A DNA stretch of 64,000 nt from Candidatus Avoscillospira avicola. Lineage in GTDB: Bacteria > Bacillota > Clostridia > Oscillospirales > Oscillospiraceae. Under the pieces are notes generated by a model, which did not search any database, was not told where the DNA came from, and worked only from the letters and a program-made list of their open reading frames with translations. The translations under genes and the position numbers were made by a program. This document shows, one piece after another, positions 35,321 through 43,913 of the stretch (within the stretch, counting starts at the first letter, position 1; every line of letters begins with the position of its first letter). The stretch spans positions 1-64,000 of the forward strand of contig DVHE01000043.1 of assembly GCA_018712245.1 (NCBI GenBank), written 5' to 3'.

Positions 35321-35436
35321 CTTTTTGCAGATATCATGCCAAATTCGGAAATAGGAATTGAACAGAAAGTACAGAAACGAGGAACTGGCGGTGCAGCCTT
35401 CTCATTTCTGCAACCAGCGTGCAGAGCAGCGCCGGA

Positions 35437-35957
35437 TTAGAAATCCGTGGCCGGCGGCGCCGGTGTCGGTCCATCTTGGACCGGCGCAGCGGGAGTTGAA
35501 GGCTCCAGCTTGGACTGCGCCCACTGCTGCACCGGCTTGACGATGGGCGGCGAGAGGCGCTCCGGCAGTTCATCCGGGGCAAAGAACCGCAGGTCCTCCA
35601 CCTCGCCGGGCTGGGCGCGGAGGGTGCCGCCGTAGTCCCGGCAGAGAAACACCAGGTCCACATTGGAGACTTCGTCGCCGTTGGGATAGACATAGTGCAT
35701 CTCCGGGCCGGAGAAGATGCCGAACAGCTCCAGCCGGTGGGCGATGAGCCCGGTCTCCTCCCACAGCTCCCGCCTGGCGGCCTCCTCCACTACCTCGTCC
35801 AGCTCTATTGAGCCGCCGGGATAGCCCAGCAGCCGTTGTCGCTGCGCAGCTGGAGCAAAATCCGCCCCTGTGGGTCCTCCACAATGACGCTGGCACCCAC
35901 CTGGAGCAGGGGCCGGTGGCCCACCAGGCGGCGCAAATTGAGAATGTAGTCCGACAT
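35437..35957 (-). pseudogene. Nudix hydrolase with a one-base frameshift
   Basis: ATG 35957, with an AGGAGAA site, encodes MSDYILNLRRLVGHRPLLQV, a typical Nudix start (GASVIVEDPQGRILLQLRSD). The frame breaks at TGCTGGGCTATCC (about 35824-35828): one extra G would restore CWGYPGGS and join the second ORF. That ORF holds the complete Nudix box GGSIELDEVVEEAARRELWE followed by ETGL. The C-terminal part ends in a Pro/Ala-rich tail. It is either a genuine pseudogene or a homopolymer sequencing error. Intact relatives hydrolyse nucleoside diphosphate derivatives. Confidence 0.75.
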
Positions 35958-35988
35958 GAGTGGTTCTCCTTTCTATGTAGCGATGCGT

Positions 35989-36639
35989 TCAGCGGTCATG
36001 CCATTGGACCATGGTCAGCGCCGGGCGGGGTTCCACGGTGCAAAGGCAGACCCAGCTGGGCAGCAGCGGATACTCCTCCAGCCGGTAGGGAAGGGGCGTA
36101 GCGGACTGGCGCAGCGCGGCGCCGGTGTCCGCCAGTTGGACTTCAAAGGTGTGGAGGCCCAGGGAGAGTCCCTGGCCCAGGGCCTTGGTGAAGGCCTCTT
36201 TTCCGGTCCACAGCCGCAGCAGCGCCTGCTGCCGGGCGTCTTCCGGCAGGGCCTCCACCTGGGCCGTCTCCGCCGGGGCAAAGAATCGCCGGGCCGTGGC
36301 CAGGGTGCAGCGGGGCAGCTCCACGTCCACGCCCAGGGGGCTTTCCCCCAGGGCGCAGACGGCCCAAGGGCCGGCATGGCTCAGGGAGAAGTGGAGCCCC
36401 CCCTGGGCCAGCACCGGCTTGCCGCCGGGCTGGAGCCGGATGGACCGCTGGTCCTTGGGCACTCCGGCTTGGGTCAGGGCGTAGTCCAGGAGCCAGCCCG
36501 CCGCGGCGGACCGGGCCCGGTCTGCGCCGTGGCGGAGGCTCATCACCTTTTTTTGCCGCCAGTGGGAGAGCTGGGGCATCATGGCCTCCCAGCTGCCGTC
36601 CAGCAGCGGTGTCACGTTCATTGCGTATAGCTGTGCCAT
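35989..36639 (-). CDS. 4'-phosphopantetheinyl transferase, Sfp type
   Basis: 216 residues. Motifs are HFSLSHAGPWAVCAL, the Mg-binding GVDVE, and WTGKEAFTKALGQGL. It transfers phosphopantetheine from CoA to carrier proteins. No carrier protein or synthase gene is adjacent. It lies three bases after the ABC exporter stop on the same strand, so it is probably the last gene of that operon. Confidence 0.88.
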   Translation of the reverse strand: MAQLYAMNVTPLLDGSWEAMMPQLSHWRQKKVMSLRHGADRARSAAAGWLLDYALTQAGVPKDQRSIRLQPGGKPVLAQGGLHFSLSHAGPWAVCALGESPLGVDVELPRCTLATARRFFAPAETAQVEALPEDARQQALLRLWTGKEAFTKALGQGLSLGLHTFEVQLADTGAALRQSATPLPYRLEEYPLLPSWVCLCTVEPRPALTMVQWHDR

Positions 36640-36642
36640 CGT

Positions 36643-39621
36643 TCACTCCGTTCTCAGGGCTTCCACCGGGTCCTTTTTGGCGGCGAAGCGGGATGGGATC
36701 AGACCGGCGATCAGGGTCAGCGCCATGGAAATCAGCACCAAAATCAGGGCGGCTCGCCAAGGAAGCTGGGCATTGAGGCTTTCGATGCCGGTGAGGTGGT
36801 GGATGATGGCGTTGATGGGCAGCAGTAAGAGCAGCGTGACGCCGATGCCCATGACGCCGGATACAAAGCCTTCGATCAGGGTTTCTGCGTTGAACACCTG
36901 GGAGATATCGCCCTTGGAGGCGCCGATGGAGCGAAGAATGCCGATCTCCTTCGTCCGCTCCAGCACCGAGATATACGTGATGATGCCGATCATGATGGAC
37001 GAGACAACCAGTGAGATGGCCACAAAGGCGATCAGCACATAGGAGATGGCCTGGATGATGGTGGTGATGGAGGACATCAGCAGGGCCACATAGTCGGTGT
37101 AGGTGATCTGCTGTTCCTCGGGGACGGAGGCGTTGTAGGCGGCGATCTCGTCGGCAATGGCGTCCTTATCGGCAAAGGTGGCGGCGTAGATGCGGATGGC
37201 CGACGGCGTTTCGGGGTCCACGTAGCCCAGCCGCTCCAGATTTTCCTCATAGGTGGAGTCGGAGTGGGTGGGCGGCATATAGTTGTCGTAGAGGTAGACG
37301 TATTGTGCCGAAGTGAGGGGAGAATCCGGCGTGCCGCCGGCGTCCATCAGCTGGGCCAGCTGGTTCTGCGGCAGAGCGCCCAGCTGCTGACGGACCGCGG
37401 CGGCGTATTGCTCCGCGGCCTGGGCCTGAATGGCCTCTTCCACCCGGGCGAAGAGCGTCTCATCGTCCATCTCGGCGATATAGTCGGTGACGGTCTGGGC
37501 GTCCACGCCCATCTCCTGGGCATACTGCTCCGTCACCGTAGCCTCGATGTCGGCCCGGGTCAGGCCCTCCATCTGCTGCGCCGCCGCAGCGTTGAGGAAC
37601 TCCTCGCTGGGCTGGGCGGCGGCATCCAGGTACATGGCGGCTTTTTCTTCCTGGGTGCAGGATTCCAGGTACGTCAGGAAGTCCGCCTGCTTTTCCTCCG
37701 CCGTGGGCTCTGTCTCCTGACCGGTGGCAAAGGGCAGGCCCGTGAACACGTCCACCGCCGGGTCGTCCAGCTGTGCCTTTACAATGGGCTGTTCCTGCAA
37801 TTCCTGCAGCACGTAGTCGCTGAGGAGGCTGGTGTAGCCCATGGTCCCGGAGAGCATGGTGGCCGTGGCGTCAGGATTGGGGCGGATGATGTCCACGACC
37901 TGCAGCGTGATGCCCAAATCATCGTTGTTGTAGAGGTAGTCCAGGCCGGTCTCAGTCTCCCGGAGATCGGTGTAGCCGCCGCTGACCGGGTCAGGCTCAA
38001 AGCAGGCCGAGGGGAGCAGCAGCTTGTAGGTCTTGCCGCAGAGTTCTTCATAGGTCCAGGAGCTGGGACCCTCCGTCTCGATGGTCTCCTGGTTGAGGGC
38101 GGCTCCGGTGATTTCGGCCATCTGGGCCTGGTCCTTGAGGCCCAGGGCGTAGAGCATCAGGTCGGGCAGCTGATTGTTCTCGTTGATCACCAGCACCACT
38201 TGGTCATAGGCCGTGGGCCACTGGCCGTAGACGAGATCATACTGCTCCAAGAGAAGATCGCTGACCACCTGGCCGTCCTCGCCGGGCAGCAGCTCCTCCC
38301 AGACCTCCATGGAGCCGAATCCGGCCATGTTGCCCATATAGGCCGAGGTGAGGCCCGAAGCGCCGGAGCCGTACAGCGACTCCATGGACGATTCGATCAG
38401 GTCCATCACGTCGGAGTGGACGATGGCCCCGGAGGGGTCCTGGGTGTAGATGTCCAAATTGAGATCGTAGCGGTATTGCAGGGCGCTCACATGGGGGAGG
38501 ATGGGGCAGTCCTCCTGCTCCAGGTAGGCCTTGAGGCTCTTTAGGTCGTTGGTTTCCGTGCCGGCGCTGGTCATGGCGTTCATCATGTCGTACATGACGG
38601 TGTTGGCGTAGACACGGCCTTCCTCCTGCTGGGTCTCTTCGTCCTGGACAGACATCATGGAGGTCATCATCGCGGTCATATCCACGGTCTCTGCCTGGAT
38701 GTCGATGGGGTAGGAGGAGAGTGTATCTTCCTGCACCTGGTCGATGTAGGCCTGGATGCCGGTGGAGAGGGAGAGGATCAGGGCGATGCCGATGATGCCG
38801 ATGGCGCCGGCCAGGGCCGTCAGCACGGTGCGGCCTTTTTTGGTCAGCAGATTGTGCAGCGAGAGCCCCAGCGCGGTGGCGAGGGACATGGAGGGAAGGC
38901 GCCCCTGCCGCTGGTGCTTCACCGGCGCGGCCTCCGCCGACGGCGTGTAGGGGTCGGAGTCGGAGACGATTTTGCCGTCCAGCAGGCGCACGGTGCGGGT
39001 GGCGTACTGCTGCGCCAGCTCGGGGTTGTGTGTCACCATGATGACCAGCCGATCCTGGGCGACTTTTTTCAATAGCTCCATGATCTGCACGCTGGTCTCG
39101 GAGTCCAGAGCACCGGTGGGCTCGTCGGCCAGCAAAATCTCCGGGTCGTTGACCAGGGCCCGGGCGATGGCCACCCGCTGCATCTGGCCGCCGGACATCT
39201 GGTTGGGCCGCTTGTAGAGCTGATCGTCCAGGCCCACTTGCTCCAGCACGGCCTTGGCCCGGCGCCGCCGTTCGCTCCGGGATACGCCCGAGAGCGTCAG
39301 GGCCAGCTCCACGTTGGCCAGCACCGTCTGGTGGGGGATCAGGTTGTAGCTCTGGAACACAAAGCCCACGGAGTGGTTGCGGTAGGCGTCCCAGTCGCGG
39401 TCCTTGAAGTCCTTGGTGGAGCGCCCGCCAATGGAGAGGTCGCCGCTGGTGTATTGATCCAGGCCGCCGATGATGTTCAAAAGGGTGGTTTTCCCACAGC
39501 CGGAATGGCCCAGGATGGCGACGAATTCGTTTTCACGGAACGCGATGGACAGGCCCCGCAGGGCCTCCACCTGGTTGCCGCCCTGGCCGTAGGTCTTGGT
39601 GATTTGGTTGAGTTCTAGCAA
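36643..39621 (-). CDS. ABC exporter with fused ATPase and FtsX-like permease (MacB-like)
   Basis: 992 residues. The N-terminal ATPase (1-225) has Walker A GHSGCGKT, signature [15 protein letters not shown] and Walker [13 protein letters not shown] helix near 268-290 is followed by a very large external domain (about 290-840) and three C-terminal helices (about 850-975; [20 protein letters not shown]). This is the MacB/FtsX topology for export or extraction of peptides, lipids or antibiotics. TetR lies immediately upstream on the same transcript, suggesting drug- or envelope-stress-induced expression. The substrate is not deducible. Confidence 0.9.
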   Translation of the reverse strand: MLELNQITKTYGQGGNQVEALRGLSIAFRENEFVAILGHSGCGKTTLLNIIGGLDQYTSGDLSIGGRSTKDFKDRDWDAYRNHSVGFVFQSYNLIPHQTVLANVELALTLSGVSRSERRRRAKAVLEQVGLDDQLYKRPNQMSGGQMQRVAIARALVNDPEILLADEPTGALDSETSVQIMELLKKVAQDRLVIMVTHNPELAQQYATRTVRLLDGKIVSDSDPYTPSAEAAPVKHQRQGRLPSMSLATALGLSLHNLLTKKGRTVLTALAGAIGIIGIALILSLSTGIQAYIDQVQEDTLSSYPIDIQAETVDMTAMMTSMMSVQDEETQQEEGRVYANTVMYDMMNAMTSAGTETNDLKSLKAYLEQEDCPILPHVSALQYRYDLNLDIYTQDPSGAIVHSDVMDLIESSMESLYGSGASGLTSAYMGNMAGFGSMEVWEELLPGEDGQVVSDLLLEQYDLVYGQWPTAYDQVVLVINENNQLPDLMLYALGLKDQAQMAEITGAALNQETIETEGPSSWTYEELCGKTYKLLLPSACFEPDPVSGGYTDLRETETGLDYLYNNDDLGITLQVVDIIRPNPDATATMLSGTMGYTSLLSDYVLQELQEQPIVKAQLDDPAVDVFTGLPFATGQETEPTAEEKQADFLTYLESCTQEEKAAMYLDAAAQPSEEFLNAAAAQQMEGLTRADIEATVTEQYAQEMGVDAQTVTDYIAEMDDETLFARVEEAIQAQAAEQYAAAVRQQLGALPQNQLAQLMDAGGTPDSPLTSAQYVYLYDNYMPPTHSDSTYEENLERLGYVDPETPSAIRIYAATFADKDAIADEIAAYNASVPEEQQITYTDYVALLMSSITTIIQAISYVLIAFVAISLVVSSIMIGIITYISVLERTKEIGILRSIGASKGDISQVFNAETLIEGFVSGVMGIGVTLLLLLPINAIIHHLTGIESLNAQLPWRAALILVLISMALTLIAGLIPSRFAAKKDPVEALRTE

Positions 39622-39642
39622 AAAGATGCCTTCTTTCCGGGA

Positions 39643-40257
39643 TTAGTTCGCCGGGCGCAGGCCCCGGCGCAAAATGGTGAGCTGAGTTTGAAGCTGTTCT
39701 CGGAACATGGTCTGCTGGTCGCCGCAGCGAAGCGCGCCAACCAGATTGGTCAGGCCCATCGACAGCAGGCAGTGAAGAACGGCCCGCTCCTGCCCGTCCT
39801 CCACCTGGCAGCCCTGGTGTTCCAGCAGGCGGCGCGTCAGCCGGGCCATGGTGTCCAGGTCCAGCTGCTCCGTGAACTGTGTGAAGTCCAGATCGGCGTT
39901 GAGCCGGAAGAGCCGCCCGATGCGCATTTGCAGCTGATCCTCCCGCGGGTAGGCCGACTGCCAGAGAATCAGGTCGAACATCCCCAGGATGGCCTCGAAA
40001 AAGTCGTTGCCGTGCGCTGTCATCTGGGCTAAAAACGATTGGGAAACTGCCTCATAGATCGTTTTCAGCAGATAGGCAAAGAGATCGCTCTTGCCGGAGA
40101 AATACTGGTAGAAGCTCCCCCGGGAGATGGAGGCACCTTGGATGATCCGGTTGATGGAGACCTCTCCGTAGGAGTGGGCGGTAAATTCGGCCCATGCCGC
40201 CGTTAAAAAACGTTCGCGCTTTTCCTGCGGCAGATGAAAAAACGTGGCAGATGGCAT
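39643..40257 (-). CDS. TetR family transcriptional regulator
   Basis: 204 residues from ATG 40257, chosen for the AAGGAAG site. The N-terminal HTH reads EVSINRIIQGASISRGSFYQ and continues YFSGKSDLF. The C-terminal ligand-binding part is helical and variable. It heads the operon with the ABC exporter and presumably represses it from the palindrome in its own promoter. Confidence 0.88.
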   Translation of the reverse strand: MPSATFFHLPQEKRERFLTAAWAEFTAHSYGEVSINRIIQGASISRGSFYQYFSGKSDLFAYLLKTIYEAVSQSFLAQMTAHGNDFFEAILGMFDLILWQSAYPREDQLQMRIGRLFRLNADLDFTQFTEQLDLDTMARLTRRLLEHQGCQVEDGQERAVLHCLLSMGLTNLVGALRCGDQQTMFREQLQTQLTILRRGLRPAN

Positions 40258-40293
40258 GACACAGCTTCCTTTCGGCGGGAAAAGTATGGCTCC

Positions 40294-40322
40294 ATCATAC
40301 ATGACAGGGTGTCACAAGTCAA
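40294..40322 (-). promoter_or_regulatory. Promoter of the TetR / ABC exporter operon with embedded operator
   Basis: On the reverse strand -35 TTGACT (40317-40322) and -10 TATGAT (40294-40299) are 17 bases apart. The spacer carries the palindrome TGACA-CCC-TGTCA (40302-40314), a natural TetR-type autorepression site. Confidence 0.7.
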
Positions 40323-40335
40323 GGAGAGAAATGAA

Positions 40336-40363
40336 GCCCCGACTGCTGGGAAACAGCCGGGGC
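40336..40363 (-). terminator. RNase J gene terminator
   Basis: On the reverse strand GCCCCGGCTG and CAGTCGGGGC form a stem with one mismatch, followed by TTCATTTC, just after the RNase J stop. Confidence 0.6.
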
Positions 40364-40369
40364 GGGAAC

Positions 40370-42025
40370 TCAGATTTCCATGATGACGGGCAGGATCATA
40401 GGGTTGCGCTTGGTGGATTTGAAGAGGTAGGCCGAAAGGTCGGACTTGATGCTGGCCTTGAGGGCGCTGAGGTCGCGGGAGCCGTCCCTGGCGCAGCGGT
40501 CGATGGAGTGGGCGGCGATGATGCGCATTTCCTCCATCAGGGTCTCCGACTCCTTCACATAGACGAAGCCGCGGGTGATGATGTCGGGCCCGGAGATGAC
40601 GCTGCCGTCCTCCGACGAGAGGTTGACCACCACCACCAGCATACCGTCCTGGGCCAGGTGCTTGCGGTCCCGCAGCACCACGCTGCCCACGTCGCCCACG
40701 CCGGAGCCGTCCACCAGGATGCGCCCGGAGGGAACGTTGCCGGTGAGCTTGCAGGTGGTCCTGGTCAGCTCGATCACCCGTCCCACGTCGGAGATCAGGA
40801 TGTTCTTGGGGTCCATGCCCATGGCCTTGGCCAGCCGGGCGTGGGCCTGGAGGTGGCGCTGCTCGCCGTGGACCGGGATGAAGAAGCGGGGCTTGAGCAG
40901 GGCGTGGATGATCTTCAGTTCCTCCTGGCTGGCGTGGCCGGAGGCGTGGAGATCGGCCTGCTTGTCGCAGACTACGTCGGCGCCCTTGCGGTAGAGTTCG
41001 TTGATGATCCGGCTGATGGCCTTTTCGTTGCCGGGGATGGCAGAGGCCGAGATGATGATCCGGTCGCCGGGCTGGATCTCCACCTGCTTGTGGCCGGTGA
41101 AGGCCATGCGGTAGAGGGCAGACATATTCTCGCCCTGGGAGCCGGTGGAGACGATGACGATCTTGTTCTTGGGCAGGTTCTTGATGGCACTGATGTCCAC
41201 CAGCGTCCGGGCGGGGACCTTCAGGTAACCCAGCTCCATGGAGACCTTCAGCACGTTTTCCATGCTCCGGCCGGTGACGGCCACCTTGCGGCCATACTTA
41301 TGGGCCACATTGATGAGGTTTTGCAGCCGGTGGGCGTTGGAGGCAAAGGTGGTGACGATGATGCGCTGGTCGCAGTCCTTGAACTGCCGGTCAAAGCCCT
41401 CTGCCACCTGAGTCTCCGAGGCGGAGTAGCCGGGCCGCTCCACATTGGTGGAGTCGCACAGCAGAGCCAGGACGCCCTCCTTGCCCAGCTGGCCCAGACG
41501 GCCCAGATCGGCGATGCCCTCAGAGGCGGTGGCGTCGATCTTGAAGTCACCGGTCATCACCACGGTGCCCACAGGGGTCTTGATGGCGAAGGCCACGGCG
41601 TCGGCGATGGAGTGGTTCATGTGGATGAATTCCACTTGGAAGCACCCGGCCTTGACCACCTCGCCGGCCTCATGGGTGAACATCTTCACCTTGCTGGTCA
41701 GGTCGAATTCGTCCAGCTTCCGCTGCACCAGGCCGATGGTCAGCCGCGTGCCGTGGATGGGCATTTTGACATCCTGCATCAGGTAGGGAATGCCGCCGAT
41801 ATGATCCTCGTGGCCGTGGGTCAGGAAAAGACCCCGCAGTTTGTTCTTGTTCTTTACCAGATAGGTGGTGTCGGCAATGACAGAGTCAATGCCGTACATA
41901 TCGTCTTCCGGGAAGCCCATACCGCAGTCTACCACGATCATGTCCCGGCCATACTCCAAAACGGTGATATTTTTGCCGATTTCATTCAGGCCGCCCAGAG
42001 AGATGATTTTCAGTTTTTCGCTCAA
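40370..42025 (-). CDS. Ribonuclease J
   Basis: 551 residues, metallo-beta-lactamase plus beta-CASP fold. Zinc motif THGHEDHIGG, then MTGDFKIDAT, beta-CASP motifs VSTGSQGE and HASGHAS, and a C-terminal domain. It is a 5'-3' exo- and endonuclease for mRNA decay and rRNA maturation. The start is TTG 42025 preceded by CGGAGTG. Whether it is the J1 or J2 type is not decidable by eye. A small membrane-protein ORF lies directly upstream. Confidence 0.93.
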   Translation of the reverse strand: MSEKLKIISLGGLNEIGKNITVLEYGRDMIVVDCGMGFPEDDMYGIDSVIADTTYLVKNKNKLRGLFLTHGHEDHIGGIPYLMQDVKMPIHGTRLTIGLVQRKLDEFDLTSKVKMFTHEAGEVVKAGCFQVEFIHMNHSIADAVAFAIKTPVGTVVMTGDFKIDATASEGIADLGRLGQLGKEGVLALLCDSTNVERPGYSASETQVAEGFDRQFKDCDQRIIVTTFASNAHRLQNLINVAHKYGRKVAVTGRSMENVLKVSMELGYLKVPARTLVDISAIKNLPKNKIVIVSTGSQGENMSALYRMAFTGHKQVEIQPGDRIIISASAIPGNEKAISRIINELYRKGADVVCDKQADLHASGHASQEELKIIHALLKPRFFIPVHGEQRHLQAHARLAKAMGMDPKNILISDVGRVIELTRTTCKLTGNVPSGRILVDGSGVGDVGSVVLRDRKHLAQDGMLVVVVNLSSEDGSVISGPDIITRGFVYVKESETLMEEMRIIAAHSIDRCARDGSRDLSALKASIKSDLSAYLFKSTKRNPMILPVIMEI

Positions 42026-42039
42026 ATAATTTCACTCCG

Positions 42040-42219
42040 TTATTTCAAAATTGATATGAACATGGCCGGCGGCAGGCATACCAAAAGAGCTGCCAGGGTA
42101 AAAATGGCAACAAAAACAACAGCCCACCAGGGCACCCAGTCCGACCCCGTCTCGCCGAACTCAAAAATGCCCCGGTGCAGCTCAGATATGTGTTTGGCCC
42201 CGCGCTGCCGGCACAGCAT
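42040..42219 (-). CDS. Possible small single-helix membrane protein upstream of RNase J
   Basis: 59 residues with one hydrophobic helix (WWAVVFVAIFTLAALLVCLP) near the C-terminus. It ends 14 bases before the RNase J start, and a TATACT -10 lies near 42260. No ribosome site precedes ATG 42219, and the longer ORF to 42453 has no better start. It is kept as a tentative gene because of the helix and operon-like position. Confidence 0.35.
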   Translation of the reverse strand: MLCRQRGAKHISELHRGIFEFGETGSDWVPWWAVVFVAIFTLAALLVCLPPAMFISILK

Positions 42220-42409
42220 ATGCGTGGGGAAAAGTCCAATTCCAGTGGACACTGTAAAACAGTATAACACAAATTCTTTTGGTTGTATACACTTTTTTTC
42301 CGCCATCCTTCGACCCGCGCAGTGCGGAGTGTCCCTGCGGGCGGGCAAGGGGGCGCTGTGGGCCTGCGGCGGGGCGCTCCTGTTTCGTGCATCCCGCCGG
42401 AACAAGCTG

Positions 42410-43762
42410 CTACGTAGCCATGGGCCGGACCTGCCGGCGATAGACAGCGGCAAAGTAGAGAATCTCAGCCACGGCGGTGATGGACCAGGAGCAGATATAC
42501 ACCAGATAGAGGGACTGGATGGTGCCGAACCAGGCGAAGACGGTGTAGACCCAGAGAATGCGGAAGACGCACGAGCCCAGAATGACGATGACCGTGGGGG
42601 CCATGCTCTTGCCCAGCGCCCGGGAGGCGGCGATGGTGCAGTCCATAAAGGCGGAAAAGCCGTAGGAGACGCTCATAATGGTCAGCCGGCGCATACCGGC
42701 GTCTATCACCTGGGGGTCCGGGGAGAAGAGTGCCAGGAACTGCCGTCCCAGCAGCAACAGCAGCAAGCCCAGGATCAGGCCGATGGCGAAGGAGTAGCCG
42801 AGGCTGAGGAAGTAGCTCTGCCGGACCCGCTTCTTATTGCGGGCGCCGTAGTTCTGGCCCATAAAGCTGGCGCAGGCCGTGTAGAACGCGGCCATCACGT
42901 CGTAGATCAGCGCATCGGCGTTGGCGGCGGCAGAGTTGCCCGCCACCATGGTGGAAGAGAAGGCGTTGACGCCCACCTGAATAAAGAGGTTGGCCAGGGC
43001 GAAGATGCAGTTTTGAAGTCCTGCCGGAATGCCCAGGCGTATTACCTCCAGGGCGCTCTCCCGGTGGAGCCGCAGCTGCGACTTATTAAGGGCGTAAGGG
43101 GCATCGTTGTGCATCAGCGCCAGCAGGATCAGCACCGCCGAGAGGTACTGGGAAATGATGCTGGCCAGCGCTACGCCGGCCACTGCCAGGCGTACCACCA
43201 GCACAAAGAACAAGTTGAGAATCACATTGAGGACGCCTGCGATGGTTAAAAACCGCAGAGGCCGCCGGGTATCGCCCAGGGCGCTCATTATAGCGCTGCC
43301 GTAGTTGTAGATGGCCATGGCCGGCATACCCAACAGATAAATGCGCAGGTATAAGGCGGCGCCGTCCAGCAGATCTTCCTTGGTTTGCAGCAGCTGCAGG
43401 ATCGAGCGGGCGAAGACGACGCCGAGGATGGAGAGCAGGATGCCCAGCCCGAGGCTGAGAATGGCTGCGGTGTGGAGCAGCTGTCCGAAGCGCTTGTCGT
43501 CCCGGGCGCCGAAGAACCGGGCGGCCAGAACGTTGATGCTGCCGCCCAGGCCGATGAGGAAGCCGGTGAACATGGTCACGAGCGTGGTCGTGGAGCCAAC
43601 GGAGCCCAGCGCCTCCGAACCGACGAATTGGCCGACTACCGCCAGATCCGCCAAATTGAACAGCACCTGCAAGAGATTGGAGCAGATGAGGGGCAGACTA
43701 AAGAGAAGAATTTGCTTTCCCAGCGGGCCGCTGGTCATGTCCTGGCAGGAAAGGGACCGCAT
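42410..43762 (-). CDS. MATE family multidrug efflux transporter
   Basis: 450 residues with about 12 transmembrane helices in two homologous halves. Family traits include the N-terminal PLICSNLLQVLFNLADLAVV, VGSEALGSVGS and the repeat-half start GIPAGLQNCIFALANLFIQ. It exchanges cations for drugs or metabolites across the membrane. It is divergent from smc. Substrate is unknown. Confidence 0.92.
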   Translation of the reverse strand: MRSLSCQDMTSGPLGKQILLFSLPLICSNLLQVLFNLADLAVVGQFVGSEALGSVGSTTTLVTMFTGFLIGLGGSINVLAARFFGARDDKRFGQLLHTAAILSLGLGILLSILGVVFARSILQLLQTKEDLLDGAALYLRIYLLGMPAMAIYNYGSAIMSALGDTRRPLRFLTIAGVLNVILNLFFVLVVRLAVAGVALASIISQYLSAVLILLALMHNDAPYALNKSQLRLHRESALEVIRLGIPAGLQNCIFALANLFIQVGVNAFSSTMVAGNSAAANADALIYDVMAAFYTACASFMGQNYGARNKKRVRQSYFLSLGYSFAIGLILGLLLLLLGRQFLALFSPDPQVIDAGMRRLTIMSVSYGFSAFMDCTIAASRALGKSMAPTVIVILGSCVFRILWVYTVFAWFGTIQSLYLVYICSWSITAVAEILYFAAVYRRQVRPMAT

Positions 43763-43913
43763 AACTCAAAGCCTCCTAACGCATAATCGCAGGGATTATA
43801 CAATAGCCTCGGGGAAATGACAATAGGGAGTGGCTTTTTTTTGCCGGTCTCTTGCAATTGATTGGCGGAATTGCTAAAATATAGCGATACAATGAAAATG
43901 GAGAAGTGTAAGC

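Noticed and set aside
40244-43249. 1001-residue forward ORF across RNase J and MATE genes
   Set aside because: It runs antisense over two clearly coding reverse genes, has no family motif and no ribosome site; it is a shadow produced by high-GC codon use.
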